A DNA stretch of 64,000 bases, taken from Ruegeria atlantica (lineage in GTDB: Bacteria > Pseudomonadota > Alphaproteobacteria > Rhodobacterales > Rhodobacteraceae). Within the stretch, counting starts at the first letter, position 1, and every line of letters starts with the position of its first letter. A program made the position numbers and the translations under genes. The notes beneath the pieces are model-generated. The model was not told the DNA's origin, ran no database searches, and saw nothing but the letters and a program-made list of their open reading frames with translations. Of this stretch, positions 8,581 through 18,109 are shown piece by piece. The DNA is taken from assembly GCF_013032455.1 (NCBI RefSeq), contig NZ_WQCF01000006.1, forward strand, positions 62,001 to 126,000, read 5' to 3'.

Positions 8581-9893
8581 TGGCGAAACTCCGATGCTTG
8601 GGTTCCAAGTAGGAAACGTGCGGGGTCGCGCTCAACCTTGTCCACCAACCGATCTAGGCTGATCACCAGACGTTGCGACTCTTCTATGAAACGTGTGAAT
8701 TGCGGTAGGCCGACCCGCAGGAAGTTTGACAGTTGGCGCCGGTTGTCCTGAACGATCCCGTCGATGGTGCCGAGAAGATCCGAGGCGGATTGCGACGCGC
8801 TGAGGATATCGGCCGAGATATCATCCAGTCGTTCGGTAACATTTTTCACCGTGCTCGCCACCTCGTTCGCGGCGGTGCTGATGTCTTCCATTACCGCGCC
8901 GACATCGTCGTTAATAACCTTATTGGCTGAGTCAAAAGCACGTTCCGCTGAGGCAAGTGTGCCCTGCGCTGTTTCCATCGCACCGTTGATCGAACCGAGT
9001 GTTTCATTGGCATTCACGAAGGTTTCGGAAATCGTCGCCAGTGAGATTTCGGCCTCATCTGTCAGGCCGTTCAGGTTTTCGGCCAGGGTCGAGGCCCGGT
9101 CGATGAAGGGTTTCACATCGTCTTGAATCACGCGATCAGCGTTCTCGATGGCCGTTTTGGCGCTGTCCAAGGTGGCGGTGGCAGATTCAGATGCCGTCTT
9201 CACGCTCTTCAACGTGTCCGTGCCTGTGTTCAGCGTCGTTTCGGCAGAAGCGACCAGCGTATCCAGTCCGTCCGTGAAGTCTCCAATTTTCTTGGCTGCT
9301 CCACCAAGATCCGCAGACAGGTTTTCGAAATCAGACAATGTCTTGTCCAACCGGCCCGATGCCGAAGCTAGGTTTTCCAGAATGTCGCTGACTGATTTAC
9401 GGTTCTTGTCATCGACCACTGCATTGAGGTTTTCCAGCAGCGTGACCGCCTCATCCAGTACCTTCGGCGCCCCTTCAAAAAGCGATTGTATTGCACTGCG
9501 CTTGCTTTTGATCACGCTGTTTTGCGGCAACCTTTGGCCGCTGGCGGATCCACCAGTCAATTCAACGTAGCTCACTCCCGTCACGCCAAGGGACTGTAAC
9601 TGCGCAATCGTATCCTCAGTTACAGGGATTTCTGCATCTACCTCTAGTTTCACGCGCACCTTGGACGGGTCGTTATCGTCTAGCGTCAATGAAATAACCT
9701 GCCCGACCGGCAGACCGTTAAAACTGACACCACCGGCGGCAGACAGCCCCGAGACATTGTCGAAAAGCACGTCGTAATAGGCGTATTGCCGCGATATCTC
9801 GAACTTCGCCAGCCACAGGAAAAAGCCGAACGCCCCAAGGATGCCCGCAAGGGTAAACGCGCCAATCAGGATATAGTTCGCTCGGGTTTCCAT
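8577..9893 (-). CDS. MlaD/MCE family lipid-transport protein
   Basis: A 438-residue protein with one N-terminal membrane helix (about 7-27), a single MCE domain (about 38-115; the FDNVSGLSAAGGVSFNGLPVG segment spans its start) and a long C-terminal helical region with repeated low-complexity stretches (T-L-x-S-A, A-x-x-A). This is much longer than E. coli MlaD (about 180 residues) and may form an extended tube or coiled coil across the periplasm. The ATG at 9893 (METRANYIL) is chosen over an upstream in-frame start because it directly precedes the membrane helix and lies 5 bases after the ATPase stop. Confidence 0.88.
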   Translation of the reverse strand: METRANYILIGAFTLAGILGAFGFFLWLAKFEISRQYAYYDVLFDNVSGLSAAGGVSFNGLPVGQVISLTLDDNDPSKVRVKLEVDAEIPVTEDTIAQLQSLGVTGVSYVELTGGSASGQRLPQNSVIKSKRSAIQSLFEGAPKVLDEAVTLLENLNAVVDDKNRKSVSDILENLASASGRLDKTLSDFENLSADLGGAAKKIGDFTDGLDTLVASAETTLNTGTDTLKSVKTASESATATLDSAKTAIENADRVIQDDVKPFIDRASTLAENLNGLTDEAEISLATISETFVNANETLGSINGAMETAQGTLASAERAFDSANKVINDDVGAVMEDISTAANEVASTVKNVTERLDDISADILSASQSASDLLGTIDGIVQDNRRQLSNFLRVGLPQFTRFIEESQRLVISLDRLVDKVERDPARFLLGTQASEFRQ

Positions 9894-9898
9894 GGCCT

Positions 9899-10714
9899 CT
9901 ACCTGTCCTGCCCCTTCTCTTGCGCCGCTCGCGCCCGGGGGCCGGTGAAATATTCCTGAACCCAAGGATGGTCCACTTTGGTCATTTCTTCAATCGGTCC
10001 TTCGACTAGCACACGTTTTTCTGCAAGTACTGCGATGCGGTCGCAAATGGCGTATAGGCTGTCCAGATCGTGGGTCACCATGAAAACGGTCAATCCCAGC
10101 GCGTGTTGTAATTCGCCGATCAATTCGTCATAAGCAGCAGCCCCGATCGGATCCAACCCGGCGGTTGGCTCATCCAGAAACACGATCTCGGGGTCCAGCG
10201 CCAGGGCGCGGGCTAGAGCGGCCCTTTTGCGCATGCCGCCAGACAGTTCGGACGGGAACTTGCCGCAGCTTAGTTGCGGCAGGCCTACAAGGCTGATTTT
10301 CAAACTTCCGAGCGCCCGCATTAGGTTCTCGCTGATGCCTGTATGCTCGCGCAGTGGGGCGATGACATTCTGCAAAACGGTCAGCGAGGAGAACAGTGCG
10401 CCGTCCTGAAACGCGACACCCCAATGTTTTTCAATGCGGCGGCGTTCCTGCTCGGGCCCGTTTAAAACGTCAACGCCCAGAACCTCGATACTTCCTGCTG
10501 CAGGCTTGTTCAGCCCCACAATCGTGCGCAGCAGCACCGACTTACCCGTACCTGAACCGCCCACGATGCCCAGCACCTCACCCCGCCAGACATCCAGATT
10601 TAGGTCATCGTGTACCACTTGCGGCCCGAACCGGTTGGTCAGGTTGCGCACACGGATCACAGCCTCACGCTGCACGCCGGTATCCGAGGTCTGTTCCAGC
10701 ACGGTCCCGTCCAT
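9899..10714 (-). CDS. MlaF-type ABC transporter ATP-binding protein
   Basis: A 271-residue cytoplasmic ATPase of the MCE-associated class. It shows Walker A GGSGTGKS (about 52-59), the signature LSGGMRKRAALARAL, Walker B IVFLDEPTAGLD followed by PIGAAAYDELI, and the H-loop MVTHD. The GGMRKR form of the signature is typical of MlaF/Ttg2A ATPases. It lies 1 base downstream of the permease gene and 5 bases before the MCE gene, in one operon. It powers lipid movement between the inner and outer membranes. Confidence 0.92.
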   Translation of the reverse strand: MDGTVLEQTSDTGVQREAVIRVRNLTNRFGPQVVHDDLNLDVWRGEVLGIVGGSGTGKSVLLRTIVGLNKPAAGSIEVLGVDVLNGPEQERRRIEKHWGVAFQDGALFSSLTVLQNVIAPLREHTGISENLMRALGSLKISLVGLPQLSCGKFPSELSGGMRKRAALARALALDPEIVFLDEPTAGLDPIGAAAYDELIGELQHALGLTVFMVTHDLDSLYAICDRIAVLAEKRVLVEGPIEEMTKVDHPWVQEYFTGPRARAAQEKGQDR

Positions 10715-10715
10715 A

Positions 10716-11840
10716 TCAGATCTCCAACACCGAGAAGAAGATCGAGAACAGAGCGTCCAGCGCGATCACCATGAATATCGACTGCACTACTGAGGCTGTT
10801 GTCCTTTGGCCGACGCTTTGGGCAGATCCCTTGACTTGCATTGCCTGCCAGCAGGCGATGACGCCGATGACCAGAGCGAAAAATGGCGCTTTGATCATGC
10901 CGATGGCGAATTGCCAGATGCCGGTGTTTTCTTTCAGCCGGGTGGCGAACATGCCGGGGCTGACGCCAAGGTCGATCCAACTCATCAATCCGCCACCAAT
11001 CAGGGCGGCGATATCCGCGATAAATCCGAGGATCGGCAACATGATCAGCAAGGCCACTACGCGTGGGATTACCAGCACCTCTATCGGGTCCAAACCCAGT
11101 GTGCGCATGGCGTCGATCTCTTCCTGTACTTTCATCGAACCGATTGACGCGGTAAAAGCCGAACCGGACCGGCCGGCGACGATGATGGCCGTTAGCAATA
11201 TCCCCAACTCGCGCAAAACTGAGATCGAAATCAGTTCGACCACGAAAATCTCTGCGCCGAATTGTTTAAGTTGAGTTGCGCCCTGAAAGGCCAGCACCAC
11301 GCCAATAAGAAAACCCATCAAGGCAACGATTGGGATGGCCTTGAAGCCGACTTCCTCCATCTGGGAAACCAAAGCCGCCTTGCGCAGCCGCCACGGCATC
11401 ACGATGGTACGGGCAAGGCGATGCAGCGTTAACCCCAGAAATCCCAGCATGGACAGAGTATCGTTCCATGCACCAACGGTCCGTGCGCCGACGCGAGCGA
11501 CCCAATCTGCAAAGCTGCGGCGTTCAGATACCGCGACGGGTTCGTCCGGTATACTCTGTGCTACCGTTTTAAGTAACGCAGAATATGCTGGGCTAAGCCC
11601 TTCATACGAAATCTGGGCGCCCGCCGCGCGAGCCCTTTGGGCCAGATCGGCAATCAGCCAAGCGCCTCCGGTATCCAGTGCTTCGACCCCAGATAGGTCA
11701 AGCGTGACATTGCCGCCTTGCGGTTTGACCTGGGTAAAGGCCTGTTCCACGGCTTCCAGAGATTGAGTCAGCAACGCCCCCGAAATCCGCAGGCAGACGC
11801 CGTTGGCGTCATGGTCCGAATGTATATTGGGCCGCGTCAT
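10716..11840 (-). CDS. MlaE-type ABC permease with fused N-terminal STAS domain
   Basis: A 374-residue protein. Residues 1 to about 105 form a STAS domain (NVTLDLSGVEALDTGGAWL), which in E. coli is the separate protein MlaB. Residues from about 130 form the MlaE permease, with GFLIGVVLAFQGATQLKQFGA, the RELGILLTAIIVAGRSGSAF segment and the EIDAMRTLGLDP motif. It is the membrane core of the lipid transporter and first gene of the operon. No mlaC-type periplasmic carrier is encoded; the order permease, ATPase, MCE, lipoprotein is more like Pqi/Let-related arrangements. Confidence 0.92.
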   Translation of the reverse strand: MTRPNIHSDHDANGVCLRISGALLTQSLEAVEQAFTQVKPQGGNVTLDLSGVEALDTGGAWLIADLAQRARAAGAQISYEGLSPAYSALLKTVAQSIPDEPVAVSERRSFADWVARVGARTVGAWNDTLSMLGFLGLTLHRLARTIVMPWRLRKAALVSQMEEVGFKAIPIVALMGFLIGVVLAFQGATQLKQFGAEIFVVELISISVLRELGILLTAIIVAGRSGSAFTASIGSMKVQEEIDAMRTLGLDPIEVLVIPRVVALLIMLPILGFIADIAALIGGGLMSWIDLGVSPGMFATRLKENTGIWQFAIGMIKAPFFALVIGVIACWQAMQVKGSAQSVGQRTTASVVQSIFMVIALDALFSIFFSVLEI

Positions 11841-12102
11841 GTCCGTATGTGAAGTGAAACCGCATTGACCTGCAACGGATTTTTACCAGCGCACGGCATT
11901 TGCAGCCAAACCATAGCAAGGGAGCGACAACTTGAGGGCGGCAATCCATTGATATGCTCATGCATGTTTACCAAGAACATTTGTTGTTCTGATTTCCTCA
12001 TTATGCCTGAATAAAAATTCAGTGCGAAGAACCGCTTGCCGAGATCAAAGAACCACTACAGAGTTCGCTTCTGAAACGCCTCGGGGGAATCGGGATAAGT
12101 AA
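11841..12102. other. Divergent intergenic region
   Basis: 262 bases between the lipid-transport operon (minus) and the phosphohydrolase gene (plus). It must contain both promoters. It is AT-richer than its surroundings near 11990-12030. I see no convincing RNA gene or operator palindrome in it. Confidence 0.4.
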
Positions 12103-13635
12103 ATGAAGCGCGCCGGAAATATTTTGTTCATCATCATTGACCAATTGCGGGCAGATTGTCTGAACGGTGCCCTAGCGGCACATGTCGATCTACCGAACCT
12201 GCGAGCTTTCGGGAACGAAGCAGTCAGCTTTGACCGGCATTTTTCGGTCACCAATCCATGTGGCCCTTCGCGCGCTTCGATCCTGACGGGGCAATATGCG
12301 ATGAACCACAGGTCGGTGCGCAATGGCACGCCTTTGCGGCACGACGTTCCGAATATTGCGACCGAGATGCGCAAGGCCGGGTATCTTCCCATGTTGTTCG
12401 GATATACTGATACTGCTGCCGATCCGCGCGTGCATGATCCGGGTGATCCGCTTCTGAAATCCTATGAAAACCCAATGGCCGGGTTTCACGAAGTTGTCGA
12501 GATGCGGTTAGAGGAGTCATATCCATGGCGCGCGCATCTGATGGATCAGGGCTATGCCTTTGACGACTATTGGGATCTGTACAAACCGGTTTCGCCAACT
12601 GGTGATGCTCCGCGCCTGAACGATCCCGCCGTGTATCGTGCCGAACACAGCGACACCGCATTTTTGACCGATACTTTTCTGTCCAATATTGCGCCATTCA
12701 AAGGTCAGAATTGGTTTGCCCATCTGACATATATCCGGCCGCATCCGCCTTTGGTGGCTCCGGCGCCGTACAACAACATGTATGATCCGGCGGCGTTGCC
12801 TATGCCCGTTGGTTTGCCCGAGGTGGAGGCGGAGCGAGCCCTTCATCCGTTTTTTGGCTCTACGATAGAAAACCAGACAGCAGCGGATTTCGTCGAGGGC
12901 TTTGACTCGGTTGAGCCAACGCCTGAGAACATAAAGACTATGCGCTCGGTATATTTGGGGCTTGCGACCGAGGTGGATCATCACATTGGCCGCATCATCC
13001 AGTTCCTTAAGGACAGCAATCAGTATGACGACACCCTACTGGTTGTCACCGCCGACCACGGAGAGATGCTGGGTGATCGCCATAGCTGGGGGAAAATGTC
13101 GGTTTATGACGCTGCCTATCACACGCCCCTGATGATCCGTCTGCCGGGCAACCAAGCTCGGGGGGGTACAGTGGTGTCTGCGCCAACCGAGTCCATTGAT
13201 ATCACACCGACGATCTTGGATTGGGTCGGTCAATCGATTCCAAATGCGATGGATGGTCGGTCACTGATGCCCCTGCTGCAAGGACAAGAGCCTGAGGATT
13301 GGCGTAGCTATTCCTTTAGCGAACTGGATTTTTCAGAGCCCGAAAATTCAACGCTTTGGCAACGGCAACTGGGCACGGGTAATAGCGACTCGTGTCTGGG
13401 TATTTTGCGGGACGAGCGTTTTACGCTGGTTGAGTTTGCTGCGGACTTGCCACCGATCCTTTTCGATCATCACGGCCGAGGAGAGTTGGAGAACGTTGCC
13501 TCGGACCCTGAATATGCGGCGGATTTGGCGCGTTTGGGGCGAATGATGTTGCGGCACCGAATGCGCAATATGGATCACACGTTATCTTTGTGTTCGCTTA
13601 CGCCTGAGGGTGCAAAATCCAAACCTCGCTACTAG
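12103..13635 (+). CDS. Sulfatase-superfamily hydrolase, phosphonate monoester hydrolase-like
   Basis: A 510-residue cytoplasmic enzyme of the alkaline phosphatase/sulfatase fold with no signal peptide. The metal aspartate is in IIIDQLRAD (D13). The nucleophile motif is C53-G-P-S-R57, the canonical CxPxR for conversion of Cys to formylglycine. A second metal site lies in TADHGEMLGD (around 315). Length and several segments (MNHRSVRN, RPHPPLVAPAPYNNMY, a DHTLSL-type tail) resemble, from memory, Rhizobium phosphonate monoester hydrolase (about 514 residues), a promiscuous enzyme acting on phosphonate and phosphate diesters and on sulfates. The natural substrate is unknown. Confidence 0.85.
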   Translation: MKRAGNILFIIIDQLRADCLNGALAAHVDLPNLRAFGNEAVSFDRHFSVTNPCGPSRASILTGQYAMNHRSVRNGTPLRHDVPNIATEMRKAGYLPMLFGYTDTAADPRVHDPGDPLLKSYENPMAGFHEVVEMRLEESYPWRAHLMDQGYAFDDYWDLYKPVSPTGDAPRLNDPAVYRAEHSDTAFLTDTFLSNIAPFKGQNWFAHLTYIRPHPPLVAPAPYNNMYDPAALPMPVGLPEVEAERALHPFFGSTIENQTAADFVEGFDSVEPTPENIKTMRSVYLGLATEVDHHIGRIIQFLKDSNQYDDTLLVVTADHGEMLGDRHSWGKMSVYDAAYHTPLMIRLPGNQARGGTVVSAPTESIDITPTILDWVGQSIPNAMDGRSLMPLLQGQEPEDWRSYSFSELDFSEPENSTLWQRQLGTGNSDSCLGILRDERFTLVEFAADLPPILFDHHGRGELENVASDPEYAADLARLGRMMLRHRMRNMDHTLSLCSLTPEGAKSKPRY

Positions 13636-13711
13636 GTTCATTCTGTGGCGTTCATGCCCTCTACACCTGTAACGTATCCGATGCTACGCATGGATCATGG
13701 GGAGGGTGAAT

Positions 13712-15607
13712 TTGGACATTACTGAACAGCAGATCAAGACAATGACCACTGCGGGCCTAAACCTGATTGGTCAGGCTTTGTCGATCTATGATAGTCAGCT
13801 TAGGCTGGTGGTCAGCAATCGCCGTTTTCAGGATATGTTCGACCTGCCGGAAGAATTGGTGCAGCCCGGCGCATTGTTCAGCGACACAATCCGTTACCTT
13901 GCCAGTCACGGCGAATACGGCGCAGAAGTTGATGTCGACGAGGCCGTCAACCAGAGGGTTCAACAGGCACTGACATTCGAGCCCCACTACATGGAGCGCG
14001 TGCGCGCCAACGGACGTGTTATTTCGGTCGAAGGTGCGCCATTGCCCAGAGGTGGCTGGGTGTCCGTCTATACCGACATCACTGACACTAAACAGGCCGA
14101 GGCCTTACTACGGGCTCGGTCCGAAGAACTTTCCGGTCAATTGCTGGATCGGGCTGAGGAGTTGTCTGCTACCAATCGCAAACTTGCCGCGACGAACGCT
14201 GCCTTGGAAGAGGCCAAGCGCCAGTTGACGGAAATAGAAGCCCGCACGCGCATGACCACCGAGATGATGCCGGCTCATATCGCTCATCTGGATCAAAATA
14301 AAAGGTACGATTATTCGAACCGAAGGCTCAGTTCCGTCATGCCTGGTCGCCCATCCGAAATTTTGGGAATGCATATTTCCGAAGCTCTGGGTGCGGCGGC
14401 TTTTACGCGCGTCGAGCCTCATTTACAGAAAGCGTATGGCGGCGAAACTTCGGTTTTCGAATTTACCGAAGACCAAGATTCCCGCCGTATTCGCGTCTCA
14501 TTTTCTCCGGACGGGGAGGGCGGTGTTTATGTGATGTCGGTGGATATTACCGAGGAAACCCAGGCGCGCGTTGCGCTGCAACAAACCAGGCGCCGTGAGA
14601 TGGCTGCCCAGATGACCAGCGGGCTGGCACATGATTTTTCGAACCTGCTGACGATCATTCTAGGAATGCAATCTCGGTTGGAGAAAATGGACCTGCCCCA
14701 GGAAGCACGTGAGCTTGTGTCGGCCACCCAGCAAACTTCGCGCCGGGGTGGGCAATTGTTAAACCGGATCGCGGATATGACAGGCAACCGGACGCTTCAG
14801 CCGAAGGCAACTGATATGCACGGATTGCTAGAGGATTTGCGTATACTGGCATCACCATCTCTGCCGCGTGGCGTTGGCCTTTCCGTTGTAAATACGCTGC
14901 CTGGCGACGCTCTGATGCTGGATCCGGGTATGATACAGGATGCTTTGTTGAACCTAGTCCTAAATGCGCGCGATGCCTGCGGTGAGTTTGGACAGATTAC
15001 CATCAGCGCGCATAAAATCGGTGATATTTGGGTTGAGATGGCTGTCTCAGACACTGGCCCGGGATTTTCCAAGGAAGTTCTGAAAAAAGCGCTGAACCCG
15101 TTCTTTACAACCAAAGGCAGTAGAGGGTCCGGGCTGGGCCTGCCGATGGTCTATGACACCGTGAAGCTAGCTGGTGGCGATCTGAACCTGCGAAATTCGC
15201 CTTCAGGCGCGACGGTCGCCATGCGGCTGCCCTATCGCCCCACACCGCCCGCGCAAAATGGGCTGGTGTTACTGGTTGAAGACAATGACGAACTACGTCG
15301 GCAATTTCGTGACATGCTCGTGGAGCTCGGGTTCTCGGTGATCGAGGCGACATCGGTCGATGAAGCCTTGGCGCTGACGGCAGATATCGACGAAATCGCG
15401 TTTGTGCTGTCGGATATTCGCCTTGAAGGTCAAGGCACGGGGCTTGATCTTTTGGCAAAGCTCAAGTCGGGGTTGCCCTGCTTGCTGATGACCTCTCTGC
15501 CTTATTCTGATCCGCTGCACCGGCAGGCGCTGACCCTTGCACCGGTGCTGAGTAAACCGTTCACGAAGGCGCAACTGTCTGCCCTAATCCGAAGTGAGGC
15601 CGCCTAA
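13712..15607 (+). CDS. PAS-containing hybrid sensor histidine kinase with C-terminal receiver domain
   Basis: About 631 residues. In order: a PAS-like domain (about 10-125), a coiled coil (about 130-185), a second PAS domain (about 190-285), a HisKA helix with the phospho-accepting His in LAHDFSNLL (about 307), an HATPase domain (NLVLNARDA, DTGPGF, GSGLGLPMVYD) and a receiver domain with its phosphorylated Asp in LSDIRLEG (about 568) and Lys in LSKPFT. There are no membrane helices, so it senses a cytoplasmic signal. A TTG at 13712 is preceded by GGGGAGG (13699-13705) at 6-base spacing and is preferred over the ATG at 13697. It overlaps the response regulator gene by 1 base. Confidence 0.9.
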   Translation: MDITEQQIKTMTTAGLNLIGQALSIYDSQLRLVVSNRRFQDMFDLPEELVQPGALFSDTIRYLASHGEYGAEVDVDEAVNQRVQQALTFEPHYMERVRANGRVISVEGAPLPRGGWVSVYTDITDTKQAEALLRARSEELSGQLLDRAEELSATNRKLAATNAALEEAKRQLTEIEARTRMTTEMMPAHIAHLDQNKRYDYSNRRLSSVMPGRPSEILGMHISEALGAAAFTRVEPHLQKAYGGETSVFEFTEDQDSRRIRVSFSPDGEGGVYVMSVDITEETQARVALQQTRRREMAAQMTSGLAHDFSNLLTIILGMQSRLEKMDLPQEARELVSATQQTSRRGGQLLNRIADMTGNRTLQPKATDMHGLLEDLRILASPSLPRGVGLSVVNTLPGDALMLDPGMIQDALLNLVLNARDACGEFGQITISAHKIGDIWVEMAVSDTGPGFSKEVLKKALNPFFTTKGSRGSGLGLPMVYDTVKLAGGDLNLRNSPSGATVAMRLPYRPTPPAQNGLVLLVEDNDELRRQFRDMLVELGFSVIEATSVDEALALTADIDEIAFVLSDIRLEGQGTGLDLLAKLKSGLPCLLMTSLPYSDPLHRQALTLAPVLSKPFTKAQLSALIRSEAA

Positions 15608-16308
15608 TGACTCAACCTCTGGTCACAATTGTCGACGATGAGCCCGAAATCCGACGAGTACTGACCGATGCGCTAGAAGAAGCAGGTTTTCGCACTCAGA
15701 GTTTTGCGCGTGCGCGGGAATTCGAAGCAGCGTTGAAAAAAGTAACACCAGACGTGTGTCTGGTTGACTTGTCTTTGCCGGATACCGATGGGTTGGCTCT
15801 TGTCCACCGGTTGGCGCTTGAGCAGGGCGCGGCGGTGATCATCATTTCCGGTCGCGCGCAGGTTCAAGACCGCGTTACTGGGCTGGAACTTGGAGCGGAT
15901 GATTACATCACCAAGCCGTTTGATCCGGCTGAAGTCGTGGCCCGCATTCGTGCCAGGTTGCGGTCTCCGCGAACGCAGGCCGCGCAATCAGAAGTGGCGC
16001 GCTTTAACGGGTGGACGGCGTATTTTGACCGATATGTTTTGGTGGATGCCAGCGGCACTGAATTTCCATTCAGCCACGCTGAGGGAGAGGTTTTGCGCCT
16101 GTTTCTTGAAAGCCCGAAACGCTTGATCAGCCGCGCACAGATGCAAGAAACCTTGGGTGGGGCTGCCGGTGAAAGTTTTGATCGGGCGATGGACGTACGT
16201 ATTTCTCGCTTGCGAACGAAACTTGGTGAAGACCCTAAGAACCCAAGACTGATAAAGACAATTTACGGTGCAGGATACATTTTCTTGGGTGATGTGGAAT
16301 GGCACTAA
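15607..16308 (+). CDS. Response regulator transcription factor, OmpR/PhoB family
   Basis: A 233-residue regulator with an N-terminal receiver (acidic pocket VDDEPE at 9-14, phosphorylation site D54 in CLVDLSLPDTDG, Lys in DYITKPFDP near 103) and a C-terminal winged helix (ETLGG ... RAMDVRISRLRTKLGEDPK, then IKTIYGAGYIF). It is coupled to the hybrid kinase gene by a TAATG overlap, so the two are very likely a cognate pair. The kinase's own receiver may act as a relay or competitor. The targets are unknown; the secretion operon downstream runs on the other strand. Confidence 0.93.
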   Translation: MTQPLVTIVDDEPEIRRVLTDALEEAGFRTQSFARAREFEAALKKVTPDVCLVDLSLPDTDGLALVHRLALEQGAAVIIISGRAQVQDRVTGLELGADDYITKPFDPAEVVARIRARLRSPRTQAAQSEVARFNGWTAYFDRYVLVDASGTEFPFSHAEGEVLRLFLESPKRLISRAQMQETLGGAAGESFDRAMDVRISRLRTKLGEDPKNPRLIKTIYGAGYIFLGDVEWH

Positions 16309-16798
16309 GAGACGATCAAATTCCCAATGGACAATAGCTTTTTTCTAAAGAAAGCCATTTGAATAGCGCGAATAGCTCCGCGGCCAAGCCTCTTTGCAAA
16401 ACACGGTTTTTTTGCTGAATAAAACCGAGCGCCGGAACCTCGTTCTTTTGTGGCGCTGCAAAGTCAATAGCATCTCGAAGAAAAGCCCGCCCTCTGAGTT
16501 TTACAGAAAATCAATTTTGTTGGTTGTTTCGGTGATAGCAATATCGACAATCTTCGGCCTGACCAGCCGGTTTAGAAACCCTGAAAATGGAGCGGTCGAA
16601 GGCTAGACTTAAGGTTTCCGAAATGAACTTTGACACGTTCAACTAGGAAATTACTACACCAGCCAGGATGGTCCTTCTGATGCTCCAAGGCGGGCAGATT
16701 TTAAAGATGGTGCTGCACATGTTGGCCAATGTAAAGCCACGGAGTGATCGCGAAAGTCAAAGCTATTGTGTTGGCCTAAGTACCACTTGTACCAAGCC
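16309..16798. other. Intergenic region, no supported gene
   Basis: 490 bases between the convergent response regulator and HlyD genes. An imperfect hairpin (TTTCT AA AGAAA core, about 16340-16355) may terminate the regulator transcript. A 70-codon ORF at 16394-16606 has one hydrophobic segment but no recognisable family or ribosome site. A short frame broken by a stop and a frame change near 16621-16750 could be the remnant of a decayed gene. Nothing here can be called with confidence. Confidence 0.35.
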
Positions 16799-18109
16799 TT
16801 ATTCGCGCAAGGCCCTTTCTTTAATCTTGACCACAGGCTGCAATAGATACTCTAAGACAGTTTTTCGACCCGATAGAATATCGATTTCTGCTATCATGCC
16901 GGGAATGATTTCAACCGCGATGCCGTCGGCATCCAACATTGAGTTGCTGGTTTCGATTTTAATAACGAAGACCTCTTCATCATTTCGTTCGGATCGTGTG
17001 ATTGTGTCTGCACCAATCCGCATAATCTGCCCGTCTAATGCGCCGTAACGCGAGAAATCATAAGCCGTGATCTTGACCTTGACGGCTTGGCCGGCATGAA
17101 GGAATGCAATGTCTTCTGGCCTTACATAAGCTTCGACAAGCAATGAGTCATTCAGAGGCACAATCTCGATTAATTCCTCGCCGCCACGCGCCAACCCCCC
17201 GATCGTACTGCGATGCACCCGGTTTACGATGCCGCGTACCGGTGACCTGACTTGTGCCCGTTCAGCACGGTCACGAAGCGCAGGCAATATTGGCTGGAGC
17301 GCGGCCAGCTCAGTTGTTGCCAGGGCCAGATCATTTAGCGCGGCGGTGCGAAAGCGGCTGTGAGTCGCGCTAATTCTGTCGTCAATTTCGTCCAACCCGG
17401 TTTTCAATCGATTGGTTGCGGCGATCGCTCGGGTGCGATGGCCTTCCCATTCGGCCTCACCACGGCGAAGCGTCAAAAGTGTTGTGGCTGGTTCCATCTG
17501 TTTTTCCACCAAGGGTTCCATCATGGCGCGCTCTTCGGCCAGCAACCTGAGTGTTTGATCCGCTGTGACACGGTTGACCAATCCCTCTTCATATTCTTGC
17601 TGTTTTTGCTGTCGCTGTCGTTCAAGGATAGCGATTTCTGCCTGCAATTCGGATTGGCGCCCGTGGTACAATGCGGTCTCTGACCGAACAACTTCTGGCG
17701 CTCCAGCGATCAGTTCCGGCGAAAAAATTAGAGGAGTGCCGTCAATCTCCGCCTGCAAACGCGCGGCGCGCGCTGTCAGACCAAAGGCTCTCTGTTGTTC
17801 CTGACTGAATTGGCTGTCAATCTGTGTGGTTTCAAATTCCATCAGCAGTGCGCCTTTTTCAACCACTTGCCCTTCGCGGACTTGTAGGGACAGGACGACC
17901 CCGGGTTCGGTGGCTTCAATCACCTGAATGTCGGCTGAAGGCACGATCCGCCCGTCAACGCGAGTTACATCGTCCAACTCGGCTAAATGAGCCCACAGTC
18001 CCAAAGCGATCAGGCATGAGGCAATCGCGAGCAAAAGCAAGGACCCTCGGATTGGTGACCGTCCGCGCATTTCCCGCGCGAGGGTGGAGAGATCAGGATG
18101 CCGCGACAT
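16799..18109 (-). CDS. HlyD family type I secretion periplasmic adaptor (operon 1)
   Basis: A 436-residue membrane-fusion protein: a short cytoplasmic N-terminus, one membrane helix (about 20-42, LLLLAIASCLIALGLWAHLAEL), a biotinyl-lipoyl-like domain (VDGRIVPSADIQVIEATEPGVV ...), a long coiled-coil hairpin (about 100-290) and a beta-barrel region (VRSPVRGIVNRVHRSTIGG). It links the ABC transporter to the outer-membrane TolC-like protein during one-step secretion. It overlaps the ABC gene by 17 bases and is the last gene of the adhesin secretion operon. Confidence 0.93.
   Translation of the reverse strand: MSRHPDLSTLAREMRGRSPIRGSLLLLAIASCLIALGLWAHLAELDDVTRVDGRIVPSADIQVIEATEPGVVLSLQVREGQVVEKGALLMEFETTQIDSQFSQEQQRAFGLTARAARLQAEIDGTPLIFSPELIAGAPEVVRSETALYHGRQSELQAEIAILERQRQQKQQEYEEGLVNRVTADQTLRLLAEERAMMEPLVEKQMEPATTLLTLRRGEAEWEGHRTRAIAATNRLKTGLDEIDDRISATHSRFRTAALNDLALATTELAALQPILPALRDRAERAQVRSPVRGIVNRVHRSTIGGLARGGEELIEIVPLNDSLLVEAYVRPEDIAFLHAGQAVKVKITAYDFSRYGALDGQIMRIGADTITRSERNDEEVFVIKIETSNSMLDADGIAVEIIPGMIAEIDILSGRKTVLEYLLQPVVKIKERALRE

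Noticed and set aside
10396..11274. A 292-codon open frame on the plus strand
   Set aside because: It lies opposite the ATPase and STAS-MlaE genes, whose motifs are certain; its translation is Pro/Thr/Arg-rich with no domain.
16394..16606. A 70-codon ORF with one hydrophobic stretch
   Set aside because: No ribosome site, no recognised family and unusual composition; kept only as a note in the intergenic entry.
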